Of a stretch of 64,000 nt of DNA, positions 23,453 to 34,657 are shown piece after piece; position 1 is the stretch's first letter, and the number at the start of each line of letters is the position of its first letter. The position numbers and the translations under genes are program-made. This stretch comes from Plasmodium relictum (Eukaryota; Apicomplexa; Aconoidasida; Haemosporida; Plasmodiidae), in contig NC_041692.1 in NCBI RefSeq assembly GCF_900005765.1, positions 2,356,001-2,420,000 of the forward strand. The letters are read 5' to 3'. Under the pieces are notes generated by a model. It was not told where the DNA came from and did not search any database. It worked only from the letters and a program-made list of their open reading frames with translations.

Positions 23453-23941
23453 TTACATATCTGTAAAAATTTTACATTTTGTTTGATCCTTTAACATGGA
23501 ATAGTTATAATAATAAATATATGAATTATCATAATTTAAATCATTAATATATCCAATTGGTACATTACACTCTTTGCATAATATTCTGTATTGTACTTCA
23601 ACTCCATCTCTCCTTTTAATTAAAATTCTTTTTGTTTGTATTTTATGATTTTTTTTATGAATAATTTTTTTACAAGGAAAAATAATTGAACTATCTGTTT
23701 TTCTTGTTGGTAAATTATTTATATCAATTTCACTAATTAAGCAATTAAATCCACATAAAAAACAAAAATAAATTAAAAAATCTTTCTCTATTTTTCCTAC
23801 AAAACTATCTTTTGAGGTATAATTCAAAATTCGAAACTTTTTTTGCTTATTATCATCTTTTAAAGCCTCGAGTTCTGTTTGGACTTTTCTCTTAATTTCT
23901 AACAGAGATATTTCGTTTTTTTCTTTATTTTCATCTTCCAT
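23453..23941 (-). CDS. STEEP1/CXorf56 family protein
   Basis: 162-residue homologue of the eukaryote-wide CXorf56/STEEP1 family. In mammals it is linked to STING trafficking and also found with spliceosomes; the ancestral role is unclear, so no function is assigned. Family hallmarks: YFCFLCGFNCLISEIDINNLP (matches [20 protein letters not shown]), TRKTDSSIIFP, RRDGVEVQYRILCKECNVPIGY (matches [23 protein letters not shown]). The C-x2-C of KECNVP is kept, while the first Cys pair is spaced CFLC. The N-terminal 35 residues are a charged extension. It ends shortly after the core, so the long C-terminal coiled tail of animal proteins is missing. Confidence 0.8.
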   Translation of the reverse strand: MEDENKEKNEISLLEIKRKVQTELEALKDDNKQKKFRILNYTSKDSFVGKIEKDFLIYFCFLCGFNCLISEIDINNLPTRKTDSSIIFPCKKIIHKKNHKIQTKRILIKRRDGVEVQYRILCKECNVPIGYINDLNYDNSYIYYYNYSMLKDQTKCKIFTDM

Positions 23942-24487
23942 TTTTGTTTATTAAAAAAAATTTACTGATAATTTCACTCATTATCAAACTTTTTTTTTTA
24001 TCAAATTATTTAAATAATTAGTATAACATTATTTTTAATTTTTTTTTTTTTTTTATTTTTAATGCTCTAAAATTGTCACATGCTATTAAAATTTTAATAG
24101 CAAAAAAAAAAAAAAAAAAAAAATGGAAATTTAAATAAGTATTTTTTAAAGAAATTAAAATATATAACATATAATTACTATTTACTTAAATAAAAATAAA
24201 TTTATTATAATTGAAGTGGTAGGTTATAATTTTTAGAAACTTCAAAAATAAAAAATTGTTTTAAATTTTAATGAATTAATAATTAAGTTTAATAAAAAAA
24301 TATAATATACATATGCATAAAACATACAATCATATTTTATAATTTGATTGAGGCTAATAAAACTTCTTAAATTTAAATTAAAAATGAATAAAAAGAAATA
24401 ATGTTTTTTTTTTACTTTATTAAATAGACCTTTTTTCTTTCTTTTTTTTTTTTTGAATTTGGTGTCTTACATTTTTTTGCAATAGAT
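23942..24487. other. Divergent promoter region, STEEP1-like / PIG-V
   Basis: Short shared upstream region. Its main feature is a perfect 22-bp palindrome at 24081-24102, followed at once by an A run of about 20. No open frame. Confidence 0.6.
24081..24102. repeat. Perfect 22-bp palindrome
   Basis: TGCTATTAAAA (24081-24091) is followed with no spacer by its exact reverse complement TTTTAATAGCA (24092-24102). It lies 140 bp from the minus-strand start at 23941 and 386 bp from the plus-strand start at 24488. Confidence 0.8.
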
Positions 24488-26291
24488 ATGCATAAGCATA
24501 TGATAAAAAAACGAAAACTTAAATTTTTGTCACGTTATAAAGATAATACAAATATCCATGTATTATTAATAATAATAATAGCAGTATTGATTAGAATCTT
24601 TTGTATAATATATACAATTATATGGAGTAAATTAATAAGTAATTATAAGTTAAGTAATAATTTATTATGTGAAAATGGAATATTATGGGAATATATAAAA
24701 TGTTTTTCATATTGGGATGGAGAATATTTCTTAAGATTATCATTAAATAAAACTGAGTATTCTTATGAACAAAATCATGCATTTTTCCCTTCATTACCAT
24801 TAATTATAATATTTACAAAAAAGTTATTAAAGAAATTTATACTAAATATTGATAATTGTGCAATAAATGTTTTAATAGCAGTAATAATAAATAATGTATT
24901 TTTTGTTATAGCAACCATTGGAATATATGTATTCTCATTAATTCACTATGAGAATAAAAAAAATTATGAAAATAAATGTGATTTGGTGACAAATGAACGA
25001 GATTGTTTTTATCTACGTAATATTAAAGATGAAAAAGAGAGTTATAGTTTCAGCTTTTTTTTATCGATTTTATATTCATTTACAATTGGAAATATTCATG
25101 TTAGTTCATTTTATAATGAAAGTATTTTTAGCTGTTTCTCTATATGGGGATTTAATTTTTTAAAATTATCATCAAGTACTCATAAAATGAGTTCCATTTT
25201 TGAAATATTGTCTGTATTAGCTTTTTTTATAGCTTCTTTTTTTAGATCAAATGGGATTTTATTTTTGATACCTCTTTTTTTCTTTAACATCAATTCATGT
25301 AAATTTTGTCAATTTTACATACGCAGTAAAATTAAGAAAAATAAAAATACAATTTTTTCTTATTTTTCTTCTAAAAGTTGTATTTTTTATTTTATAGTCC
25401 ACTGGCTAAAAGCTTTAATTGAAGCAATTATTGTAGTTTTTCCTTTTTTAATTTTTCAAATTTATTCTTATCATTTATATTGTGCTCAACACAGTGATTT
25501 ATGGAAAGAACAAAATAAAACTTTTTATTTGTTTTTAATTAATTTCATAAAAAATCCATTAAATTATATGAATATATGGAATAATAAAAGTCTGCTAATA
25601 AATAGACAATGGTGTAACCAAAATTTTCCTTTTATTTATAATTACATACAATATAAGTATTGGGGCGTCAGGTTTTTAAAGTTTTTAAAGGAACCAAATG
25701 TTAATATACTATACTCTGCACCTATATATTATATATCTTTTCATTGTGTATATAATTTTTTTAAATATAATAATTTTAGCGTACACAGATTATCCATACT
25801 GTTAAATCATTTTATTGGTTGTATAGTACATTTATGTATATTGTCTCTTTATATATTATTATTTGCACATAACGAGGTTAAAATTATGCATATATATATA
25901 TATATGTGGATGTTTATAAAATTGTATTATTTTTATTAATAATAATGACATACACACAAAGAATACATTTTTTTTTCAAAGTAAATATATCCTTATTTTT
26001 ATATTATGTTTTAAAATTGATATCCATTTAATTTTTACTTTTTTTTATATATTTTTTTCCATTATTTTTAAATATATTTTCATTTACAAAAAAAAAGGAA
26101 AGGAATATATATATATATATATTTTTTTTTTACAGATAATATTAAGGTTGATTATAAGTTCTCCAATATTTTTTTTACACTATGCTTATTTATTAAAATA
26201 TTATGAAAATTGGAATTATCTTTTATTTATAAATTTATTTTATTTTTTTGTTGGGCCTCCTTTATTTGGTACTTATATAGCTTGGACTTAA
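24488..26291 (+). CDS. PIGV: GPI mannosyltransferase 2 (PIG-V)
   Basis: ER multi-pass enzyme that adds the second mannose to the GPI-anchor precursor from dolichol-phosphate mannose. Two exons: 24488-25876 and 26136-26291, phase 0, 514 aa. The first transmembrane helix (about residues 20-42) is followed by the luminal signature FSYWDGEYFLRL (matches SRWDAEHFL) and NHAFFPSLPLI (matches NFAFFPGFPL); the Asp of WDG is the likely catalytic acid. A second motif, FYNESIFSCFSIWGF, and FFRSNGILFLIPLFFF are also typical. Many hydrophobic helices follow. Exon 2 gives the last helix and ends FGTYIAWT, close to the LPWT ending of human PIG-V. The gene for PIG-S, another GPI enzyme, is 29 kb away. Confidence 0.92.
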
Positions 26292-26784
26292 ATTAATTTT
26301 TTTGCTTAAAAGATATTCTTAAAATATTAAAAAGAAAACTCAAATGCTAAATGAGGATGAAGATAATATATTTATAGTTTATCATATTATTTTTATTAGT
26401 TTATAATTTTTTAATTTTTAACAATAGAGAATTTAAAAAAAAAAAAATACATATATAAATAAATAATAAATAAAATAAAAAAATGAGAATAAGGGACATT
26501 GTTATGGTACTTAATAATAAAATAAAATTATAATGAGTTTTTGTCATCTAAACATTTTTATATGTTAATAGCTTTAATTAATTTTCTGCACACAGTTTAT
26601 TATCTGAATGTAGTATTTTTTCTAAATATATAGTGTCTTATTAACATATTTCTTTTTTATAAAAATTATATAGTGATAAGTTATTACAACATTTATCACA
26701 GGAAAAGAAATTTTAAGTAGATTAACAATGAATAAGAAACTTCATTAATTTCACAATATATGAATTATCAGGATAATTTAAAAA
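26292..26784. other. Convergent intergenic region, PIG-V / FKBP35
   Basis: Ordinary AT-rich 3' flanks; no repeat, motif or frame worth calling. Confidence 0.6.
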
Positions 26785-27696
26785 TTATTTAGCACTACTT
26801 TCTTTTTCATCATATAAACTCCCTTTATTAAACATTCCTCCAAAAGTAAGTTTATCTTTTTTTCTAGCTTCTTTTAATTTAGTTATGCATAATTCATAAC
26901 TATTTCTAATTTCTACATTTTTGGGGCTTAATGATGCAGCTTTATATAAGTTGTCTTTAGCTTCTTCTAAAAATCCAAAGTGCATATTTGCAACACCTAA
27001 TTTGTATAAGGCTTTAAAATTATTTTTATCTAACTTAAGAACTTTAGATGCATGTTCAATAGCATTAGGGTAATCCTTATTTTTATTGTAACATGTAGAT
27101 AAATTTAAATTACACGTAATTTCTATATTTTTTTTTTTTTCTAGTAATTTATCTTCCCATTCTTCTGCATGCATAAAAAAGTCAAGTGCTTCTTTATATT
27201 TAGAAATAGCTTCATCTATTTGTTCTTTTTTAAATAATTCATTTCCTTCTTCTTTTAGATCGAAAGCAGCTTGTATTTTTTCTTCATCAGTATAATCATA
27301 AATACTTTTTTTAGCCTCTCTAAAACTTATTAATTCAATTTCAAAAATTAAAACACTATTACCTGGAATGTTTTCTCCACATCCTTCTTCTCCATAACCA
27401 TATTTACTGTCTAAACGAACTGAGCATTTTTCATTTTTTTTCATAGAAGCTACGCATATATCCCACCCTTTTATAACTTCTCCTGAACCTAAATGAAACT
27501 TAAATGGCACATTTCTATCACGCGATGAATCAAAAACTTTTCCATTACTCTCTAATTTTCCTACATAATGCACTGTTACTTCATTTCCTTTTTTTGGTGT
27601 GTTTTCTTCTCCTTCATCTCCTTTTCTTAATATTGTTTTTATTACTCCTCCATCTCCAGTCAAATAAATTTGTTCACAATTTTCTGTGCTCTCCAT
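26785..27696 (-). CDS. FKBP35: FK506-binding protein FKBP35 (peptidyl-prolyl isomerase with TPR domain)
   Basis: Immunophilin with prolyl isomerase and chaperone activity, the only FKBP of P. falciparum and an FK506 target (family knowledge). The 303-aa protein matches the known length of about 304. The FKBP domain covers residues about 10-128, with [29 protein letters not shown] and [16 protein letters not shown]; the FK506-pocket Tyr, Phe, Asp, Trp and Ile positions look intact. Three TPR repeats follow (about 140-270): [40 protein letters not shown], and [20 protein letters not shown]. This layout binds the HSP90 C-terminus. The Lys-rich tail corresponds to the proposed calmodulin-binding end. 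It shares a very long promoter region with the NAK kinase. Confidence 0.97.
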   Translation of the reverse strand: MESTENCEQIYLTGDGGVIKTILRKGDEGEENTPKKGNEVTVHYVGKLESNGKVFDSSRDRNVPFKFHLGSGEVIKGWDICVASMKKNEKCSVRLDSKYGYGEEGCGENIPGNSVLIFEIELISFREAKKSIYDYTDEEKIQAAFDLKEEGNELFKKEQIDEAISKYKEALDFFMHAEEWEDKLLEKKKNIEITCNLNLSTCYNKNKDYPNAIEHASKVLKLDKNNFKALYKLGVANMHFGFLEEAKDNLYKAASLSPKNVEIRNSYELCITKLKEARKKDKLTFGGMFNKGSLYDEKESSAK

Positions 27697-30600
27697 TATG
27701 TAAATATAAATATATTAAATATATATATATATTATTAACAAATAAGAATATAAAAAATTCTAAGAGGAAAAATTAAATTTTCTTAAATAAAGAATTCAAT
27801 ATAAAATAATATTCTGAAAATAAAAAAATAAAAAATAAATACATAAGAATAAAAGCAAACAATTTAAAAAAACTATTATTAAAATGAAAATATATTAATC
27901 ATATAATATTTTAAAATGAAGGAATTTCTTGAAAGAAAAAAAAAATTTCAAGGAGAAAAATAATACGATCTTAAAAAAGATGTTAAATATACTCTGGGAT
28001 TATATATATATATATATATATTAAATTAAAAAATATCATACGGATGCATATATATATCTAAATGTATCCTTTTATTTTTTTTTTTTTATTTTGTATAATT
28101 CAAGAATATTTTAGTATCTATATATTTTTAAAGATTTTTTTGTATATAGACGTGAAAAAAAATAGTAGTATTTAAAGATAAAAAAAAAAAAAAATAAACT
28201 TTTAATTTATATCTTCCTTTTTCAAAAAACAAAAGAAACAGTAAAATGCAATAGAAATTTTACGGATAAGAGAACAAAAATATGTTTTTTACTATTATCT
28301 TGTTTTTTTAGATACAAAAATGTGCTTAGAAGAAAAATAAAGAAAAATTAAATTTATTTTATTATTATTTTTCATTTTATTTTTTAACATTATTTTATTT
28401 TTTTTTTAAAGAATATGTATATATATATATTTTAAAAATTTTATAATGTATTTTAATATTAATTTTTTTATTCCTCTAAATTAAGACTTCAAAAAAAAGA
28501 AAAAAATCATAATATTTTTTTTTTTTTTTGGTTAATATGAGAACACTTGATCTATTATATTTTATTTAAAAAGGGGAAATGACTAATTTCTAATATATTA
28601 ATTTCAATTTTTTATCCTTGCTGTTTTCATAGATAAAAAGGAAATTATGAAAAACTATACAAGTTCAATCTTTATTTGAATTTCTTATTTAATTTTATTT
28701 TTCTTAATAAATTATAAAAGAAGTTTTTAAACGTTATAACTCTTTTTTAATGAAATCTATCCTTATTTTTTATGAAGGATAATATATTTTTACTTCAAAA
28801 TATGTTACCAAGACCAAACAAAAGAAGTTAGAGACGATAAAAATAAAATATATCCAAGATTTATATTTTTTTTTTAATCTAAAAAATTAAACTAATAAAA
28901 AACTCAAAATTTTAATATATATTTTAAAATTATTTTATTTCTTTCATGAACGTATCAATGACTTAAAATATAAGAAAAAAATAAGCAAATAATGTATATA
29001 TATATAACTATTATTTTGTTTTTATTATTTAAAGAAATTTTTACATATTTAATATCACCATATATAGATAATTTTCTAATTTTAAATATTTTTAAAAAGA
29101 AATGAAACTATACATAAGGGTAGATATAATAATATAAAAGATATTATCAATTAAAATGGAATAAATTGTTATTTAAAAAAAAAAAAAGGAAAACTAGTTT
29201 TCTTATTTAAGAGTTTCAATAATAATATGATATAAAATAAAAAAATTTTATATCTCTTATAATAAAAAGTAAAAAGTATAATAAATTTTTTTAACATGAG
29301 AATTAAAAATTATATGGATATTTTTAATGGCTCAAACACTTAAGTTTTTTGTTTTACGTAATTTTAAAAAAAATTATTTTTGTATTTTATGAATATAATT
29401 CTTCAACAAAAAATAATGTATCAAATTTTTAATAAAAAATATCAAGAAATTAACAATTTTACCTATTTATACAAAAAATATTTAATTTTTTCTATTTTAT
29501 AATTTTTTTAATTGTAAAGTACTTTAAATATTATATAAAAAAGATAAGAAAAAAAAAAAAAATTATACAAAATACAAATTTTCGCACACAGAATAAGTAG
29601 TTCAAATATATTTTTTTTTTTTTTCTGATATATTTTTTTAATAATTTTTTTTATAAAGAAAAAAAATATACGACAAACATCTTAACCTCTTTTTTTCTTT
29701 TTTTTTTTTTATATTTATGAATATATTAATTTATTTGTTAATGCTTAAAATTTTTTTTTTTTTTTAGTATTAATATTGCAAGGATAATTCCATTTATATT
29801 ATAATTTTATTATAGTAACATATTTATAGAATTAGACTTTTGATTGTTCTTTTTTTTTAATTTTTATCTTTTCAATATGTAAAAAATTAAAAAAGAAAAT
29901 GAGAAAAATTTCTAATGAATTGATCATAAACTACACTAAAAATTAATTTTTGTTTTAAATAACACATGTATGCACTTACGTATCTAAAAAATTTCAAAAT
30001 TTATGCATTAAAAAAATTAAAAAGACATTAAAGGGTAGTCTATATTAGTAGTGAAATAGCATATATATTAAAAATTTCTTAATATAAAGGAGTATAAATT
30101 TTTTTTTTTGTTAATTTTAAAAAATTTTTATGAAAATTTTTACTTGTAAATCTTTTTTTTTTAGTACATACTATGTGTTTGTATAATTTAAAGATTTCTT
30201 AACTTATTTGAAAGAATATACATATTAAAAAATTAGATTAATATTAAATATTTTTACCGTTATTTGAACACTCATCTTTTAAATATTTATTATTTTATAT
30301 AAATATATACTATATATATATTTATTTATGCTTTCTTATTTGAACGTATAATGGTTGTATCATGATTATTATTAATGGAGGTGTCATATATATAATAATG
30401 CATTTATTATTTTATTATATATTTATTTTTATATTTTTTAATAAGTTATTTGTTTAAATATTTATTTTATATTATATATCATATTTAAAAATAGTTTGAA
30501 AATTAATCAAAATGTATTTCTTATTGTATAATTTAAATATTTTTGGTAATATCTTTCTTTTTATATAAGTTAGATGTAATTTAAATATATTATATGTACA

Positions 30601-31076
30601 GTAATAATTCTGTTTTTTTTTTTTTTTTTGTTTGTGATTATATTATAAAATTATGATATACCATATTTATAATATTTCTTTTTATTTTTTTCATGAATTT
30701 TTTTTTCTTTGAATTTTCCAAAAAAAAATGAAGTAAAACAAAGTATCATAATTTTTATTGCAGCTTTAAAAAAGCACAATAAAAAAAAATTTATAATAAT
30801 TGTTTGTATTTGATTAATATATTTTATCTATATACATAATATCTGGGTGTATGCATTTAAGAGCATGAATATTTTATAATTGTTTTTGTAAAATATAAAT
30901 AAAATAGTAAATAATTTTAATGTTCGTAGTTTATTAAAAAAAAACAAAAAAAAAAAAAAAAGGATAATATATATATATATATATATATATATTTGTGTGT
31001 ATGGATCATTAGATAGTTTAAAAAACAAATAAAAAAACTGAAATAGAAAAGACAAAAAGTATAAAGAGTGTCAAAA
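27697..31076. other. 3.4-kb divergent intergenic region, FKBP35 / NAK kinase
   Basis: The longest gene-free stretch in the window. No frame with protein character on either strand and no tRNA- or snRNA-like fold that I recognise. It holds TA tracts at about 28002-28020 and 30967-30992, many T runs, and a 14-bp perfect palindrome GAAAACTAGTTTTC at 29189-29202. It is presumably both promoters plus long 5' UTRs. Confidence 0.6.
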
Positions 31077-33146
31077 ATGCTAATGTTTAGAAGTATATGT
31101 ACAACATTAATTGGAGGAAAGATATATAATATAAATGGAAGAACTATAAGAGAAGAAAAACTAATATCTGAGGGAGCGTATTCTTTTGTATATATGGCGA
31201 AAGATTTAAATACAAATAAAGGTTTTACTTTAAAGAAGACCATATGTCAAGATAAAGAGAAATTAGAAATGGCCAATAAAGAAATAAATATTTTAAAAAG
31301 TTTACCACCTCATAAAAACATCGTTCAATATTATGGATCAACAGTTGTTTCAGAAAATAATTATAAAATTGTAATAATGTTAATGGAATATTGTGAAAGG
31401 GGTAATCTATTAAATATATTTGAAAAAAATAAAGATAAATTAAGAGAATATCATATAGTTAAAATAATGAAAGATATAGTTACAGGATTAAATTTTTTAC
31501 ATACTCAAGAAGTACCAATTATACATAGAGATATAAAATTAGAAAATATTTTGTGTGACAAAAAAGGGGTTTATAAAATTTGTGATTTTGGTTCACACAC
31601 AGTTTCAGAATCCATTTATCCAAATGATTTAACGAAAAATTCATTATATATATTAAAAGAAGAAATAGAAAGAGATACTACATTAATGTATAGGCCACCA
31701 GAACTAATTGATTTATATTCTAATTTAGAAATTTCTTGCAAAGTAGACATATGGATGATTGGATGCATTTTATATTTATTACTTTTTAAAGTTCATCCAT
31801 TTCAGAATAATAGTTTTTTATCAATTTTAAATGGTAGTTTTACTATTCCATATAATATAAAATATTCGAAGAGAATTATTTCTGTTTTACTTATGACTTT
31901 AAACAAAAATCCAGTAAAAAGAATTGATTCTTCCACTCTTTTATTTATATTAGAAAATTATGCAGATTTAAAAAAATGGTTCGTTCATATCTCCAGTGAT
32001 ATAAAGAAAAAAGTAAACCAAATTTTTGATAAAATAAGTGAACTTAATTTAAGTAATAAACAAAATAATCTCATAGAAATTAATAATGATAAAATAGTAG
32101 TCATAAAAATGATAAATCAAAAATGTGAAAAACAAATTCCTAAAAATAACATTAACTTTTTAAAACTTTTTAGTCAAAATAATTTAAGTAGTAATACTCT
32201 GAAGAAAAATATTACAACAAATGGTTCTGAAAATAACCAAATTCAAAATAAAAAAAGTGACATTATTGAAAAGAAAAAAGAAGATGCTACTATTACTAAT
32301 ATTAATTTAAAAGATAGCAGAGATATAAGAAATGGAACAGAAAATAAAATATTAGAGGAAAATATTGAATCAAAAATAGAAAATATAGGTGGGAATGTTA
32401 AAGTAAAAGAAATAGAAGAAAAGAAGAAATCATTTGATAATAATATTAATGAATCGGAGGAAAATTCTAATTTATTAAATCTAGGTATGGAACCTAATAA
32501 AACAATAGAAAATCATCATAATAAAATTATTTATGACAATGAACATATATTAAAAGATTTGAGCTTGAATAATGAAGTAAGTTTATTTGATTTTAAGAAT
32601 GATCTTTTAAGTAACGATCAAAGTAATTGTAGTAATTTTGATAATTTTTTTGATCCTTGGAATTATGAAAAAAACGATGATTTAGTTAAAATTGATAATT
32701 CTTTAAATATAAATAATGATAATGATTTATTTGAAGGTAATATTCATTATCTCAATAATAACGATTCATTTTGTAAAGATTTAAGCTATTCTAAAAATAA
32801 TGATTTTTTTAAAGACAATAAAAATGAAATTTTTAAAGATACGTATTTTTCCATAAACAACAATTCTTCAAATAATACTGAACAGTTTAATTTTCAAAAT
32901 TCTCCTAATATTAATAATATACCTAATAATGTATATTATTTTGAAGAAATAAAGAATAAAGAAAAAAATGATTGTAATTTTGATAGTATGATTAAAACAA
33001 AAAATGAAATTGCTTCTAAATACAATTCGAAAAATTACATTTTAAATAATATAAAAAAGAAAAATAATTCTAAGTTAATTACACCAGATAAAAATGATAA
33101 ATTTTCAGAATTACTTGATGAATTTCAAAATTTTTCAGTTCATTAA
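31077..33146 (+). CDS. NAK-family (AAK1/GAK-like) serine/threonine kinase
   Basis: 689 aa; ATG at 31077 (a GTG three codons upstream is ignored; a second Met follows two residues later). Kinase domain at residues about 25-300: SEGAYSFVYMA glycine loop (31-41), Lys in FTLKKT, HRDIKLENIL (150-159), DFGS (170-173), and YRPPELIDLY in place of the usual APE, which is the NAK form. GCILYLLLFKVHPFQ and NGSFTIP are also NAK signatures. In animals and yeast (AAK1, GAK, Ark1/Prk1) these kinases control endocytic adaptors by phosphorylating AP-2 mu. The C-terminal 390 residues are Asn/Lys-rich and include FFDPW near residue 526 plus LFDF and DLFEG, possible adaptor-binding motifs. The kinase family call is firm; the target is inference. 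Confidence 0.88.
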   Translation: MLMFRSICTTLIGGKIYNINGRTIREEKLISEGAYSFVYMAKDLNTNKGFTLKKTICQDKEKLEMANKEINILKSLPPHKNIVQYYGSTVVSENNYKIVIMLMEYCERGNLLNIFEKNKDKLREYHIVKIMKDIVTGLNFLHTQEVPIIHRDIKLENILCDKKGVYKICDFGSHTVSESIYPNDLTKNSLYILKEEIERDTTLMYRPPELIDLYSNLEISCKVDIWMIGCILYLLLFKVHPFQNNSFLSILNGSFTIPYNIKYSKRIISVLLMTLNKNPVKRIDSSTLLFILENYADLKKWFVHISSDIKKKVNQIFDKISELNLSNKQNNLIEINNDKIVVIKMINQKCEKQIPKNNINFLKLFSQNNLSSNTLKKNITTNGSENNQIQNKKSDIIEKKKEDATITNINLKDSRDIRNGTENKILEENIESKIENIGGNVKVKEIEEKKKSFDNNINESEENSNLLNLGMEPNKTIENHHNKIIYDNEHILKDLSLNNEVSLFDFKNDLLSNDQSNCSNFDNFFDPWNYEKNDDLVKIDNSLNINNDNDLFEGNIHYLNNNDSFCKDLSYSKNNDFFKDNKNEIFKDTYFSINNNSSNNTEQFNFQNSPNINNIPNNVYYFEEIKNKEKNDCNFDSMIKTKNEIASKYNSKNYILNNIKKKNNSKLITPDKNDKFSELLDEFQNFSVH

Positions 33147-33466
33147 ATTTTAAAAATTAATAAATTTTTTTTTTTTTGTATTTTTTTTTTCTTTGTATTT
33201 TTTTTTTTTTATTATATATATAATATTATTTTCTTATTTCCTATTTATTTTTTTTTTTTATATTTAAAAAAGAAAATAGCTGCAAAAAAAAAAAAAAAAA
33301 AATTTATAATGAAAAATATTATTATATTCTTTAAAAAGAATGATAAAAAATAATCTAGAATAAATAACAATAAATGTTCACCTATTTTATTAAAAATCAC
33401 ATAAAGGGATAGAGGAGATAACAGTAGTAATATTTATAATCTTATATATAAAAGAAATATATTTTT
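33147..33466. other. Convergent intergenic region, NAK kinase / UROS
   Basis: About 320 bp of T-rich then A-rich sequence between two stop codons; nothing else seen. Confidence 0.6.
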
Positions 33467-34657
33467 TTAAATTTTACTTTTGATATATGAGTAGATTAAA
33501 GAATACACATTTTTAATATTCTCAAAATTATATTCTGTCTTTGTACATGGTATTATTTCAAAAGGGATTTTTAGTTCTGATAAAATTTTCTTTAATTCTT
33601 CATTTTTGTCTTTTTCTCTAGTTAAAATAACATGGAATTCTTTTTTATAATTATTTTTTAATTTATTGTATAAATTGATCAAAATGTTCAAAAAAGATTG
33701 GATTTTAGAATCTTCAGGAAAATAAACATTTTTATAATTTAATTTTTTTAAAAGGTTGTAGCAACTTACTCCCATACATACAACATAGTCAAAATCGTTA
33801 CCAAAATTTTCATAAAATGATAGTACTGTACTATTACTCATCAGACATATTATAGAATTTTTATTTATATTATTTTCCTTTTTATATATAACTTTTTTTG
33901 TATCATAGCAATCTATTTTGATCACGTTTATATTTTTTTTTTCTTGATTATTTTTTTTCTTATTAAGTAAATTCAGTTCGTTAAAACTGGAAAAACTAAT
34001 AGCCGATGCAACCCATACTAAATTAGCGTTAATAACTTTGGTGTTATTAAAAAAATTGTAGATTAATTCTTTTTTTAGTGTTGTTGAATTAGACTTACTT
34101 GGATAAAAAACAATATTTAGTTTACCTATATTATTATTAATTTTGTTGAATATGTCATTGTCTACTTCTAATTCTACTTTGCTTTCTACGGAAAGATTCT
34201 TATAAATATTAAAAAAATCAGATTTTTTAAATTCATTGTTTAAAATATTATTACATGATTCACCAATAGATATTATTGGAAGTTTTAATATTTCAAGCAC
34301 ATATTTATTATTGTCCATTAGAGTTTCAAAACTCTCATAATTTTTTTCTCCTTTTAAATTATTTATAAGTAATATTACTAAGAATCTATATATTCTGGCT
34401 GCTTCTGGAGAAGTAATTAAAATATATAATTTTTTTTTCTCTTCATTTTTACTAAGAGTAGTATCTGAATAAAATTTTAAATACCAACTTTTTGAAAAAG
34501 GATTTATTGACTTGTGATATTTCAAAATATTTCTATGCTGCTTTATGTTATTTAACTTGAGAAAAGAATCAGACAAAAAATTTTTAAATTTGTAGCATGT
34601 TGAAGAAATAACGTATATGTGAAATAAAAGTATATAGCTAAATAAATTTATTTCCAT
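33467..34657 (-). CDS. UROS: Uroporphyrinogen III synthase (haem pathway)
   Basis: Catalyses cyclisation of hydroxymethylbilane to uroporphyrinogen III. 396 aa in one exon. The N-terminus EINLFSYILLFHIYVISSTC looks like a signal peptide, followed by a Lys/Asn-rich transit-like stretch, fitting apicoplast import as for the neighbouring haem enzymes in the family. The core is bi-lobed as in HemD: a first lobe starting LYILITSPEAARIYRF, where 'TSP.AA' matches the conserved 'TS..AV', and a second lobe with VVCMGVSCYNLLKKLNYKNVYFP, matching 'VG..TA..L...G' and YFPED. Sequence conservation in this family is low, so the assignment rests on these two motifs, length and position between the NAK kinase and DPAP2. 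Confidence 0.75.
   Translation of the reverse strand: MEINLFSYILLFHIYVISSTCYKFKNFLSDSFLKLNNIKQHRNILKYHKSINPFSKSWYLKFYSDTTLSKNEEKKKLYILITSPEAARIYRFLVILLINNLKGEKNYESFETLMDNNKYVLEILKLPIISIGESCNNILNNEFKKSDFFNIYKNLSVESKVELEVDNDIFNKINNNIGKLNIVFYPSKSNSTTLKKELIYNFFNNTKVINANLVWVASAISFSSFNELNLLNKKKNNQEKKNINVIKIDCYDTKKVIYKKENNINKNSIICLMSNSTVLSFYENFGNDFDYVVCMGVSCYNLLKKLNYKNVYFPEDSKIQSFLNILINLYNKLKNNYKKEFHVILTREKDKNEELKKILSELKIPFEIIPCTKTEYNFENIKNVYSLIYSYIKSKI

Noticed and set aside
24618..24800. Minus-strand frame inside PIG-V
   Set aside because: Antisense to a well-supported coding exon with clear PIG-V motifs.
30828..31243. Minus-strand frames overlapping the NAK kinase start
   Set aside because: Antisense Phe/Ile/Tyr-rich frames across a TA tract and the kinase exon.
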